The notes below the pieces were generated by a model. It did not search any database. It worked only from the letters and a program-made list of their open reading frames with translations, and was not told the origin of the DNA. Source: an uncultured cyanobacterium (lineage in GTDB: Bacteria; Cyanobacteriota; Cyanobacteriia; Phormidesmidales; Phormidesmidaceae). From it: a stretch of 6,924 nucleotides of DNA. Where the stretch lies: NCBI GenBank assembly GCA_938029995.1, contig CALHGI010000308.1:1-6924 (forward strand), read 5' to 3'. Of the stretch, positions 1 to 6,516 are shown piece by piece. The position numbers and the translations under genes were made by a program. Positions within the stretch are counted from its first letter, which is position 1. Every line of letters starts with the position of its first letter.

Positions 1-534
1 AACACTACTGACACCCACTTCACCGTCGCCAATGCGGGCAAAGCCAAAGTCCACCAGATACACTTTTAGCTTTTTACTCACCAGAATATTGGCGGGTTTA
101 AAGTCACGGTGGATGACGGGGGGAATGCGATTTTGGAGGTAAACCAAAATTTTCAGGCATGCGATCGCAATGTCACGAATCGCATCGGGACCAAAGCTAC
201 GGGGCTCAGCCAAACTATGGGCGCGCTTATATTCCTGCACCATGCAAAAGCCATCATCCGATTTAAAGACACCCAGGTACCTGGGAATACCTGGATGTTT
301 TAAGCTCTTTAGCACCTGCCCTTCCCGACGCATGGCTTCATAGCCCCCCCAATTGGAAGAGGTGGCAAATTGAAACTGTTTAATCACCACCAACCGCCGA
401 GTTTTGAGATGTCTGGCCAGGTAGGTGACTCTTCCTCCAGACCGGTTTGCCCCCAGCTCAGATTTTATTTTGAAGCCATGCTTAGAAAAGTCAGGGAGGC
501 CAAATCTCTGATCGGGATCGGTCGAGCTTGTCAT
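1..534 (-). CDS. Serine/threonine protein kinase, N-terminal 178 residues (C-terminus beyond window)
   Basis: This is a eukaryotic-type (Hanks) protein kinase that transfers ATP phosphate to Ser/Thr of unknown substrates. Visible in order are: a glycine loop LGANRSGGRV (27-36); the ATP lysine K52 in VVIKQF; the alpha-C glutamate E71 in MRREGQVL; the HPGIPRYLGVF segment (80-90); the hinge MVQEYK (98-103); the catalytic loop HRDFKPANIL (142-151, D144 and N149); and DFG at 162-164. All catalytic residues present so far are intact, so the enzyme is predicted to be active. The glycine loop has Asn at the second Gly position (N30), which I recall as usual in a large cyanobacterial kinase subfamily. 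The activation segment, C-lobe tail and any C-terminal TM or sensor domain are cut off. ATG at 534 is the only start after the in-frame TGA at 592-594. It has only a weak purine stretch (GCAAGA) upstream. The gene lies 154 nt downstream of pmbA on the same strand. Confidence 0.95.
   Translation of the reverse strand, partial: MTSSTDPDQRFGLPDFSKHGFKIKSELGANRSGGRVTYLARHLKTRRLVVIKQFQFATSSNWGGYEAMRREGQVLKSLKHPGIPRYLGVFKSDDGFCMVQEYKRAHSLAEPRSFGPDAIRDIAIACLKILVYLQNRIPPVIHRDFKPANILVSKKLKVYLVDFGFARIGDGEVGVSSV
161..168. repeat. HIP1 octamer in the kinase gene
   Basis: GCGATCGC is the highly iterated palindrome of many cyanobacterial genomes. Further copies in this window are listed separately. The density is far above chance for an 8-mer and supports a cyanobacterial source. 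Confidence 0.85.
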
Positions 535-584
535 TCTTGCAATGGTATGAAGAGGGTATTTACTATCACATATCGTGAAACCTA

Positions 585-597
585 GGCTGGTTCAGCC
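585..597. repeat. Short GC-rich inverted repeat upstream of the kinase start
   Basis: GGCTG and CAGCC are perfectly complementary around the trinucleotide GTT. This gives a 5-bp stem about 50 nt upstream of the kinase ATG, in the pmbA-kinase gap. A weaker AT-rich stem (AGATG/CATCT around AAAA) lies at 616-629. Neither is followed by a convincing T-tract on the minus strand, so a terminator for pmbA is possible but not supported. No clear -35/-10 pair for the kinase was found in 535-688. Confidence 0.3.
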
Positions 598-688
598 CAA
601 AATACACAATCTTTAAGATGAAAACATCTAAGACGGCTAATTAGAAAAAAGACGTGTGGATCCCCCCATTCAAACCTAAGCACCGTTG

Positions 689-2029
689 CTACTCCCCCGT
701 AATCGATAGCTCCTCTACCCACACATGGGGGGCCACACCGCTGGGGGTAATGTCTTCCTCTGGGGAAACGTAGATGATCGACTGCAGTAGCTGGCGAAAG
801 TCTCCGGCAACGGTGGCTGATTCGATGCTGGTGCGCTGCCCCTTTTGCACGAGCCAACCATCAAAGGGCAAAGAGAATGACCCCTGCAAAGCATTGACTC
901 CGGCGTGGAGGGCCTGCAGTTCATCAATCAAGATGACATTATCTTCGGCGTCCAGGCTATAGCTGGTTTCTGGGGGTTGGCCCTGGGTAATGTGGAGAAA
1001 GTTGCTGCCCACACTCACCTTAGCACCAATGCTGGCGTGGCCCGTGGGTTTTGCCCCCATGCGTTTGGCGGTGCCAGCACTGTGTAAAAAGTTGGTCAGG
1101 ACGCCGTTTTCAATGATGGGCAGGCGGCGGGTGGGGGTGCCTTCGCCATCAAAGGTTTCGGGGCCCACATTGCCTGCATGGAGAGCATCGTCATAGACCG
1201 ATAGCAGGGGCGATGCGATCGCACTGTTCAAACTGTCCGCCGTAGATAGGCTGCGCTTATCTAGAATGCTCTGGGCGTTGTACAGGTTACCAAAGGCCCG
1301 AATTAGGCTCAAAAAGGCTTCCGGTGAAAACACAACGCGATATTTGCCAGATTCAATCTTTTCGTAGTCCAGGTGGCTAAGGGTTTTGTCGGTAGCTTCC
1401 TTGAGGCAGCCGTCAATGTCCAGATTGTCGGGACCCACGCCGATGCGGACGGCATGGCCAGAGCGGGGTTTGCGGCCTTCCTGTTCTGTCTTGGTATACA
1501 GATAGACCGATGCGGAGGTGCGCTCCTCACTGCGCTGGGCACCGTCACTGTTGACATAAAAGTGCTCGGTGGCGCTTTGGGCTAGGCCGTTGTAAGGGAC
1601 ACTTGCGATCGCATCGTGGGCTTGCAACAACGCCTGCTCCGCCGTCACCAGCCGCTCAATCAGCGTGCCCACCGGAGCCGCCTCCGCCAGGGTAACATCC
1701 ACCTCAGGCAGGGGGGCCGTCGCCTCGGGGCTAAAGTCAGGAATATGCTCCGTGGCCCCAAAAGCACTGGCCTCAGCCGCCGTTTTTAGCGCCAGCTCCA
1801 AACCGCGCTCATCCACATCCGTGGTGGAGGTCACCCCCAGGCGGCCCTGGTCATTCCACACCCGCACCGTGACGCTAGCCCGGTTAGACGCCTTCACCTG
1901 TTTGGGTTCCCCCTTATCCACCTGCACACTGGTGCTATCGGTGGTGGCGCCATAAATATCGTACTTAGCAATACCCAGACGCTGGGCAATGGTTTGAGCG
2001 TTAGAAGAGATTTCAGTAACTTTAGACAT
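689..2029 (-). CDS. pmbA: TldE/PmbA-family subunit of the TldD/TldE protease (446 aa)
   Basis: This is a PmbA (TldE) family protein, the partner of the metalloprotease TldD. In E. coli the pair forms a cytoplasmic heterodimer that matures microcin B17 and degrades the antitoxin CcdA; the substrate here is unknown. Family hallmarks visible are an N-terminal mixed alpha/beta region (1-190), FDGEGTPTRRLPIIENGVL (293-311), the AGTAKRMGAKPTGHAS segment (318-333) and the C-terminal LHAGVNALQGSFSLPFDGWLV (374-394). The HExxxH zinc motif found in its neighbour is absent: the equivalent stretch reads SPEAFLSLIRAF (235-246). This is normal for TldE. Length is close to the E. coli protein (about 450 aa). 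I chose ATG 2029, which begins MSKVTEISSNAQ; an in-frame ATG at 2104 would add a 25-residue unrelated extension running through the palindromic repeat. No Shine-Dalgarno is visible, which is common in cyanobacteria. It lies downstream of tldD on the same strand, 234 nt away. Confidence 0.93.
   Translation of the reverse strand: MSKVTEISSNAQTIAQRLGIAKYDIYGATTDSTSVQVDKGEPKQVKASNRASVTVRVWNDQGRLGVTSTTDVDERGLELALKTAAEASAFGATEHIPDFSPEATAPLPEVDVTLAEAAPVGTLIERLVTAEQALLQAHDAIASVPYNGLAQSATEHFYVNSDGAQRSEERTSASVYLYTKTEQEGRKPRSGHAVRIGVGPDNLDIDGCLKEATDKTLSHLDYEKIESGKYRVVFSPEAFLSLIRAFGNLYNAQSILDKRSLSTADSLNSAIASPLLSVYDDALHAGNVGPETFDGEGTPTRRLPIIENGVLTNFLHSAGTAKRMGAKPTGHASIGAKVSVGSNFLHITQGQPPETSYSLDAEDNVILIDELQALHAGVNALQGSFSLPFDGWLVQKGQRTSIESATVAGDFRQLLQSIIYVSPEEDITPSGVAPHVWVEELSITGE
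1215..1222. repeat. HIP1 octamer in pmbA, copy 1
   Basis: This is a GCGATCGC palindrome within the pmbA coding region, read as part of the codons for the SAIAS stretch around residue 270. Confidence 0.85.
1605..1612. repeat. HIP1 octamer in pmbA, copy 2
   Basis: This is a GCGATCGC palindrome within pmbA at the codons for DAIAS (around residues 139-143). As at copy 1, it encodes an Ala-Ile-Ala, a common way for HIP1 to be tolerated in genes. Confidence 0.85.
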
Positions 2030-2053
2030 TATTGTTGTTGAGATTGTTGTTCT

Positions 2054-2075
2054 GTAGAGTGGGCACGGCCCACCG
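2054..2075. repeat. Dispersed palindromic repeat, copy 1 (5' leader of pmbA)
   Basis: This is a 22-nt element whose core is TGGGC, the loop ACG, then GCCCA. The stem extends to GTGGGC/GCCCAC. It matches the element at 3836-3857 at 21 of 22 positions, differing only at 2058 (A here, G there). It ends 25 nt upstream of the chosen pmbA start. I recall similar TGGGC/GCCCA palindromes scattered through cyanobacterial genomes. Its role, whether REP-like repeat, transcript hairpin or processing site, is not known from this sequence. Confidence 0.75.
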
Positions 2076-2135
2076 TAAAAGATAAAAAAATGTGTCGTAA
2101 TCAATCACGAGGGTTCACGCATCGCGTCTTGTAGC

Positions 2136-2167
2136 AAAACTCTCCACCACAAAACCGAAAACTCTCC
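2136..2167. repeat. Pair of 10-bp direct repeats spaced 22 bp
   Basis: AAAACTCTCC occurs at 2136-2145 and again at 2158-2167, exactly 22 bp start to start, or about two helical turns. Read on the pmbA coding strand it is GGAGAGTTTT. It sits 107-138 nt upstream of the pmbA start. The spacing would suit a dimeric regulator, but no known operator is recognised and it could also be part of a dispersed repeat. Confidence 0.4.
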
Positions 2168-2254
2168 CCTCCTTCCCTAAACAGACAAGGGGCCGGGGTG
2201 GGTGAGCCGACAAAGCCCTAGGAAGCCCCACCCCGCAGCCCTCCCAGGAGGGGA
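2167..2254. repeat. Cluster of GC-rich inverted repeats between tldD and pmbA
   Basis: Three possible stems are visible. CCCCT at 2167-2171 pairs with AGGGG at 2188-2192. GGGGTGGG at 2195-2202 pairs with CCCACCCC at 2227-2234 across a 24-nt loop. CCCTCC at 2239-2244 pairs with GGAGGG at 2247-2252. The cluster begins about 10 nt after the tldD stop. It may stabilise the tldD mRNA end, attenuate read-through into pmbA, or be a REP-type element. No U-tract follows directly on the minus strand, so a simple intrinsic terminator is not supported. Confidence 0.5.
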
Positions 2255-2263
2255 TGGCGATAT

Positions 2264-3742
2264 TTACCGGCCACCCACCGTAATACTGTCCACCTTCAAA
2301 TGGGGCTGCCCCACCGTGACATACACATTGCCGCTAATGGAGCCACAGAAACCAGGGGCCAGACTCAAGTCCTGGGAGCACATGGAAATCTTTTGCATAA
2401 TATCCACCGCTTCACCAATCAGGGTGGCGCCCTTTAGGGGTCGGGTAATCTTGCCATTTTCCACCAGATAAGCCTCGTCCACCGCAAAGTTAAACTGGCC
2501 CGTGGCACCCACGCTGCCGCCGCCCATTTTCTTGCAATAGATTCCCTTCTCAATGGAGGCAAACAAATCCTCCAGGCTGTGGTCACCAGTATCAATAAAG
2601 GTGTTGCGCATGCGGGAGGCAGCAGAGAAGGTATAGTTCTGCCGACGACCGCTGCCGGTGCGGGGATGGCCCGTGCGCACAGAGCCTGCCCGGTCCGACA
2701 GGAAGTTCTTCAGAATGCCATTTTCAATCAGCAGGGTGCGCTGGGCGGGCATGCCCTCATCATCCATATCAATGGTGCCAAAGGACTCATTGGAGCGGCC
2801 CTCGTCCCAGGCCGTCAGACTCTCATGGGCAATCTTTTCACCCTTCTTATCCATAAAGGGGGTGGTGCCCCGTTCAATCTGGGTGGTTTCCAACAGATGG
2901 CCGCAGGCCTCATGGAAGATCACTCCGCCAAAGTGGTTGGCCATAATAATCGGGTAGGTGCCCGACTCCACATAGTCGGCATAGAGCATTTTGCCAGCGG
3001 ACTCGGCCAGCTCTTCGGCGGTGGTGCCGTAGTCCCAGGCAGTCAGAAAGCTGGGGTCACTGGTGTTGCCCAACCGCTGACCAATGGAGGAACGGTGCTC
3101 GCCATCGGCGCAGAGCACATTGGCCCCCACGGACTGGGTCAGGCGAATATCGCGGGCAAAGGTGCCGTCACTGCTGGCCACCAGCACCTCTTGCCAGTCC
3201 CTAAAGTAAGCGGTGCGACGCGCCTGCAAGTGCTTAGCCGCCTTTTCCACCGAGGCATTGGCCCCCAACAGCACATCCCCCATCACCTGCATGGTGCTGC
3301 AGTTGGCCAGCCAATTTTCCTTCGTTTTGCCATAGTCCCGAAACATTTCCAGGGTGACCTCAGGCACATAGGCCGAGGTGGCGGGCAGCAGCAGCCCCAT
3401 AATGGACAGCCCCTTTTCCAAGGCGGCCTTGAGACCATGGAAGCTAACGTCGTTAGTACTGACGTAGCAGTCAGACTTGCCCTTAAAGACCCGCACCCCG
3501 GCCCCGGTGGTCAGGCTGGGGGAAATGCTGGTAATGGCGTCATCCTCTGCCATGCAGCTAATGTAATTGCGCCGCTCTAGAAAAAACTCAATAAAATCAG
3601 CTCCAGCAGATCGCCCCAGGCCCAGCAGTGTCGATAGCGGGGCCGCCCAGGATGCATCGAAGCGATCGGTGGCGGACTGGTAAGTCTGGTTAGGAATTTC
3701 TTGCAGCCGTAGTGAGGTTAGGGGCGGAACAGCAAGGGTCAT
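2264..3742 (-). CDS. tldD: TldD-family zinc metalloprotease (492 aa)
   Basis: This is the catalytic subunit of the TldD/TldE protease, expected to be cytoplasmic and to cleave unfolded or small peptide substrates within the TldD/E chamber. The zinc-binding motif HEACGH is at residues 277-282 in [17 protein letters not shown], with E278 as the expected catalytic base. A third ligand is likely C466 in [10 protein letters not shown], matching the C-terminal Cys ligand known from E. coli TldD. Other family blocks are [19 protein letters not shown] (326-344), the [10 protein letters not shown] segment (361-370) and [25 protein letters not shown], split around residues 415-439. Length is close to E. 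coli TldD (481 aa), so it appears intact. ATG 3742 gives a normal N-terminus; there is no strong Shine-Dalgarno. It is the first gene of the minus-strand group, followed by pmbA after a repeat-filled gap. Adjacent tldD and tldE genes support a heteromeric complex. Confidence 0.95.
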   Translation of the reverse strand: MTLAVPPLTSLRLQEIPNQTYQSATDRFDASWAAPLSTLLGLGRSAGADFIEFFLERRNYISCMAEDDAITSISPSLTTGAGVRVFKGKSDCYVSTNDVSFHGLKAALEKGLSIMGLLLPATSAYVPEVTLEMFRDYGKTKENWLANCSTMQVMGDVLLGANASVEKAAKHLQARRTAYFRDWQEVLVASSDGTFARDIRLTQSVGANVLCADGEHRSSIGQRLGNTSDPSFLTAWDYGTTAEELAESAGKMLYADYVESGTYPIIMANHFGGVIFHEACGHLLETTQIERGTTPFMDKKGEKIAHESLTAWDEGRSNESFGTIDMDDEGMPAQRTLLIENGILKNFLSDRAGSVRTGHPRTGSGRRQNYTFSAASRMRNTFIDTGDHSLEDLFASIEKGIYCKKMGGGSVGATGQFNFAVDEAYLVENGKITRPLKGATLIGEAVDIMQKISMCSQDLSLAPGFCGSISGNVYVTVGQPHLKVDSITVGGR

Positions 3743-4093
3743 AGCAGTTGCCTAGCTCTTTAATATGGGTGAATCTTCATCAGTCTAACGCATGGTCCTA
3801 AGGGCGGACCGCAAGGGCAATTTTGGGGGCGCAGTGTAGGGTGGGCACGGCCCACCGAACTCTAGGGAACGGATGACTCATGGGATCTTTCCCCAATTTT
3901 CAGGAAGCACCCAGGAACCCTTGGTAAAAATGAATACTTGGGGGGCTGGTCCGTCCTGCACAGACAGACCGCCACAACACCAGGTGCATCTCATTCCATT
4001 CCTTGGCCCACCAATGGGTTATTCCATCGTGGCCATTAATGGGCATTACATCTACATACACCTAGTTGAACGTTGTGGTGGTTGACGGTAACC
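3743..4093. other. Divergent intergenic region between tldD and the cyclase gene
   Basis: This 351-nt region must hold the promoters for both gene groups, but no well-spaced -35/-10 pair could be assigned on either strand. It contains a 5-bp hairpin (GGTCC at 3794-3798 with GGACC at 3806-3810), the palindromic repeat at 3836-3857, and an open frame of 70 codons at 3873-4085 on the plus strand that I do not accept as a gene. The remainder is unremarkable. Confidence 0.6.
3836..3857. repeat. Dispersed palindromic repeat, copy 2 (5' leader of tldD)
   Basis: This is the second copy of the 22-nt element seen at 2054-2075. Here the stem is longer: GGTGGGC (3840-3846) pairs perfectly with GCCCACC (3850-3856) around the loop ACG. 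It lies about 94 nt upstream of the tldD start and 236 nt upstream of the cyclase start. The near-identity of the two copies shows that it is a repeat family and not a chance palindrome. Confidence 0.75.
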
Positions 4094-5551
4094 ATGGGTA
4101 ATGTTTTCCAAAAATCATTCAGATCATCATCGGGATTATTCAAATCCCAGCTATCTCGAAAAATCGCCACGTCGATTTTTTTGAGTTTGATGTCCATCGA
4201 GTTTGTGATTTTTATCCCGTCCTATTTCAATCGGCGGGCCGATGAACTGAAAGAGCTAGAGGTGGTCTCAGAAGAGGTACTGTTGAGCCTCAAGGCTAAT
4301 GTGATGGCGGATATGGTGGGCACCAGTCTGCTGTCAGAGGCCCAAGCCACCCTAAGCCCCAACACGGTCATTTTGGGGGCCACACTCTACAACGAACAGG
4401 GGCAACTGGTGGACTCGTTTGGGGAAAAACCTATCCTAACGGTGCCATCGGAGGGGCTGACGACCATTGCCCGACGGTTGATGGCGTCGGGCGATCGCTA
4501 CGATGTGGCCTGGCCCAGCAATCGATTTCAAGATCGCTATGTGTTGGTGATTCGCCATGATGCTACGGCGGTGCAACGCTACATGGTGCAATATTCCATC
4601 GGCATCTTTTGCATTGTTATTCTAATTTCCGCATTTTTAACCCTGGTCACCATTTTGTTGTTGGGGCGGTTTGTGATTAACCCACTGTTACTGTTGCGGG
4701 ACGATCTATGCCAGGCGGCGGCCGTGGTTCACCAGCCCGAGTTAGCAGAATTTAAAAGTCTCAAACATTCTTCGCGAGGGGAGCTGGGCGAGGTAATCCA
4801 GGCATTTGCGTCAATGTTTCGGCAAATTTCCCAGGAGGTGCAAGAGCGGGAGCAGGCCCAGGCGTCTTTGAGGGTTGAGCAGGAGAAAACGGAGGCGTTG
4901 TTGCGCAATGTGTTGCCAACGGCCATCGCCAACCGGCTTAAAAACGATCTTTCCAACCGCATGGCCATTGCGTCCCGGTTTGAAAATGTGACAATTCTCT
5001 TTGCAGATATTGTCGGCTTTACTGAGCTGGCGGCCCACACGGCTCCCACAGACTTAGTGTGCCAGCTAAATGATATTTTCTCTGTTTTTGATACCCTGGC
5101 GGAGCGCCATGGCTTAGAGAAGATTAAAACCATTGGGGATGCCTACATGGTAGTGGGTGGTCTGCCTGCCCCCATGGAGAACCATGCAGCGGCGGTGATG
5201 GCCATGGCCATTGATATGCAGGCGGCGGTGAAGCACCATCCGTTTAAGCTACGCATTGGGATTAATACGGGGCCGGTGGTGGCCGGGGTAATTGGCAAAA
5301 AGAAGTTTAGCTACGATCTGTGGGGCGATGCGGTGAATATTGCTAGTCGGATGGAATCCCATGGGGTGGTGGATCGGATTCAGGTAAGTACCGAAACCCA
5401 TGGGTTGCTCAAGGATCGGTTTGAGTTTGAGGATCGGGGCTGTATTAAGCTCAAGGGTCGGGGGCAGGCACGGACGTATTTGTGGGTGCCGCCAGTGGTG
5501 AATGCGCGGACGGCGGTTGAGGTAACGAATGGGCACATCCCGGTTGATTAA
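4094..5551 (+). CDS. Membrane-bound class III adenylate cyclase with HAMP domain (485 aa)
   Basis: This enzyme is predicted to make cAMP from ATP in response to an extracytoplasmic signal. It has TM1 at about 24-45, an outside segment of about 46-165 with a PAS/Cache-like look (GATLYNEQGQLVDSFGE, 95-111), TM2 at about 167-195, HAMP at about 190-245, and a helical linker ending LLRNVLPTAIANRLK (269-283). The catalytic domain runs from about 297 to 465. Metal-binding aspartates are D305 (FADIVGFT) and D349 (IKTIGDAYM). The adenine-specifying pair is K345 and D408 (SYDLWG), which favours adenylate over guanylate cyclase. Transition-state residues N415 and R419 (VNIASRM) are present. A single complete site set implies an active homodimer. 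ATG 4094 is chosen over an in-frame TTG at 4073, which would add only seven residues. No clear Shine-Dalgarno is seen. It is divergent from tldD and 121 nt upstream of the Uma2 gene. The ligand sensed is unknown. Confidence 0.94.
   Translation: MGNVFQKSFRSSSGLFKSQLSRKIATSIFLSLMSIEFVIFIPSYFNRRADELKELEVVSEEVLLSLKANVMADMVGTSLLSEAQATLSPNTVILGATLYNEQGQLVDSFGEKPILTVPSEGLTTIARRLMASGDRYDVAWPSNRFQDRYVLVIRHDATAVQRYMVQYSIGIFCIVILISAFLTLVTILLLGRFVINPLLLLRDDLCQAAAVVHQPELAEFKSLKHSSRGELGEVIQAFASMFRQISQEVQEREQAQASLRVEQEKTEALLRNVLPTAIANRLKNDLSNRMAIASRFENVTILFADIVGFTELAAHTAPTDLVCQLNDIFSVFDTLAERHGLEKIKTIGDAYMVVGGLPAPMENHAAAVMAMAIDMQAAVKHHPFKLRIGINTGPVVAGVIGKKKFSYDLWGDAVNIASRMESHGVVDRIQVSTETHGLLKDRFEFEDRGCIKLKGRGQARTYLWVPPVVNARTAVEVTNGHIPVD
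4491..4498. repeat. HIP1 octamer in the cyclase gene
   Basis: This is a GCGATCGC palindrome in the part of the cyclase gene encoding the extracytoplasmic segment (SGDRYD, residues 132-137). Confidence 0.85.
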
Positions 5552-5660
5552 AGGGAATTTTGTGGGACAGAAAAGAAGAGGCAATCCTCGATTAGTCCTG
5601 CCTGACGTACTAACATTACTTCAAGAGCCTTCATAATAGGAAAGCCACACCCCGTAAATG

Positions 5661-5665
5661 GGAGG
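5661..5665 (+). promoter_or_regulatory. Shine-Dalgarno that fixes the Uma2 start
   Basis: GGAGG lies 7 nt before ATG 5673, an ideal spacing. It falls inside the extension that would be translated from the in-frame ATG at 5658, so it argues for 5673 as the start. It is the only strong ribosome binding site in the window. A CATAAT at 5632-5637 could be a -10 element, but no -35 stands at the right distance. Confidence 0.7.
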
Positions 5666-5672
5666 ACCCGTC

Positions 5673-6257
5673 ATGACCGTCGCTACCCAAAAGATTACCT
5701 TTGAAGAGTTCCTTGCCCATGACGATGGCAACGATGGCTTGTATGAGTTAGAAAATGGAACCTTGATTGCTATGCCAGCTGAGAGTGAGCTGAACCGACG
5801 CATTGCGATGTTTTTGGTGGCTACGTTCTTGCAGCTAGGTCTGACCTTTGATCGATTGTCCATGAAAACGGAGTTGGCCGTCAGTAGCACCCGCGTTTCT
5901 GTGCGTGTACCTGATTTGGTGCTTTTTTCAGAGGAAGGTGTGATTGCGTTGGAGGGAGCGACCCGGTCCCTGGTGCTTTTGGATATGCCACCGCCGCTGT
6001 TGGTGGCTGAGGTGGTGAGCCCAGGGCAGGAAACGCGAGACTATCGTTACAAGCGCTCGGAATATGCTGCACGGGGGATTGCCGAATATTGGATTATTGA
6101 TCCGATAAAGCAACAGATTACTATCTTGGAATGGATAGAAGGGTTTTATGAGACAACGGTTTATCGTGATGATGAACTGATTGTTTCGCCACTATTTACT
6201 CGGTTAGAGCTAGATGCCTTTACCATGACGGCGGCACAGCTTTTTCAAGTGCGATAA
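5673..6257 (+). CDS. Uma2-family protein, putative PD-(D/E)XK nuclease (194 aa)
   Basis: This belongs to the Uma2 family (formerly DUF820), a restriction-endonuclease-like fold greatly expanded in cyanobacteria; its cellular role is not established. Family blocks in order are: the N-terminal TFEEFLAHDD (9-18); YELENGTLIAMP (24-35); the VRVPDLVLFSEE strand with D81 (78-88); VAEVVSPGQETRDYRYKRSEY (111-131, split at the SPG turn) with E113 and K127; and the signature IAEYWIIDP (136-144). D81, E113 and K127 are the expected active-site residues, so the fold looks intact. Length is typical for the family (about 185-200 aa). The start at 5673 is set by the GGAGG upstream; ATG 5658 would add MGGPV. 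It follows the cyclase by 121 nt on the same strand and may or may not share its transcript. No partner toxin, methyltransferase or transposase is adjacent. Confidence 0.92.
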   Translation: MTVATQKITFEEFLAHDDGNDGLYELENGTLIAMPAESELNRRIAMFLVATFLQLGLTFDRLSMKTELAVSSTRVSVRVPDLVLFSEEGVIALEGATRSLVLLDMPPPLLVAEVVSPGQETRDYRYKRSEYAARGIAEYWIIDPIKQQITILEWIEGFYETTVYRDDELIVSPLFTRLELDAFTMTAAQLFQVR

Positions 6258-6316
6258 GGGTTATGTAGGGAAATAGTCCATCGCTTTGTAAGGCTTGGCG
6301 ATACCTGGTTTCACTA

Positions 6317-6343
6317 AGACTTTTCAGGCATGGGATAAAGTCT
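6317..6343. repeat. Imperfect hairpin in the Uma2-LRR gap
   Basis: AGACTTT (6317-6323) and AAAGTCT (6337-6343) form a perfect 7-bp inverted repeat with a 13-nt loop, about 60 nt after the Uma2 stop. The 9-mer AAAGTCTAA at 6337-6345 recurs at 6429-6437. The stem is AT-rich and is not followed by a T-run, so a terminator call would be weak. The rest of 6258-6516 shows no gene and no assignable promoter. Confidence 0.3.
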
Positions 6344-6516
6344 AAGGCCTGACTACGGTATACACAGATCTAGGGGGTTGAATTGGAAAGTGGCTTTAAG
6401 TGCTACATTGGCCGCCACAGCCTCCCTAAAAGTCTAATTTCAACCAAAAATGGCCCCAACCCATTCAAATCGGGGTTACCCTATAGCCATCCTTGCCCCC
6501 CTATGATGATTAGACC

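Noticed and set aside
566..578. Possible cAMP-receptor (CRP) site upstream of the kinase
   Set aside because: The inverted repeat is TCAC-N5-GTGA, which is the reverse arrangement of the CRP consensus (TGTGA-N6-TCACA) and has the wrong spacing.
109..585. Two short plus-strand frames (109-303 and 370-585)
   Set aside because: Both are antisense to the kinase, whose catalytic motifs are read clearly on the minus strand.
2030..2104. Upstream ATG at 2104 as the start of pmbA
   Set aside because: It would add 25 residues unlike the family, encoded through the palindromic repeat and an A/T-rich leader. ATG 2029 gives the normal TldE N-terminus and length.
2202..2471. Plus-strand frame of 89 codons
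   Set aside because: It spans the GC-rich repeats and the antisense of the tldD C-terminus. It has no family resemblance and no ribosome binding site.
2579..3580. Open frame of 333 codons on the plus strand
   Set aside because: It lies wholly antisense to tldD, which has clear family motifs including HEACGH. The low-complexity Gly/Ala/His-rich product is typical of an opposite-strand shadow frame.
4073..4093. TTG at 4073 as the start of the cyclase
   Set aside because: It would add only seven residues from a non-ATG codon with no ribosome binding site. ATG 4094 is in frame and a better start.
4729..5133. Minus-strand frame of 134 codons
   Set aside because: It is antisense to the linker and catalytic domain of the cyclase, which carries all expected active-site residues.
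5579..5603. AGGCA/TGCCT inverted repeat after the cyclase stop, considered as a terminator
   Set aside because: It has only five pairs around a 15-nt loop with no T-tract following, too weak to call.
5658..5672. ATG 5658 as the start of the Uma2 gene
   Set aside because: The strong GGAGG lies between this ATG and ATG 5673, at ideal distance from the latter.
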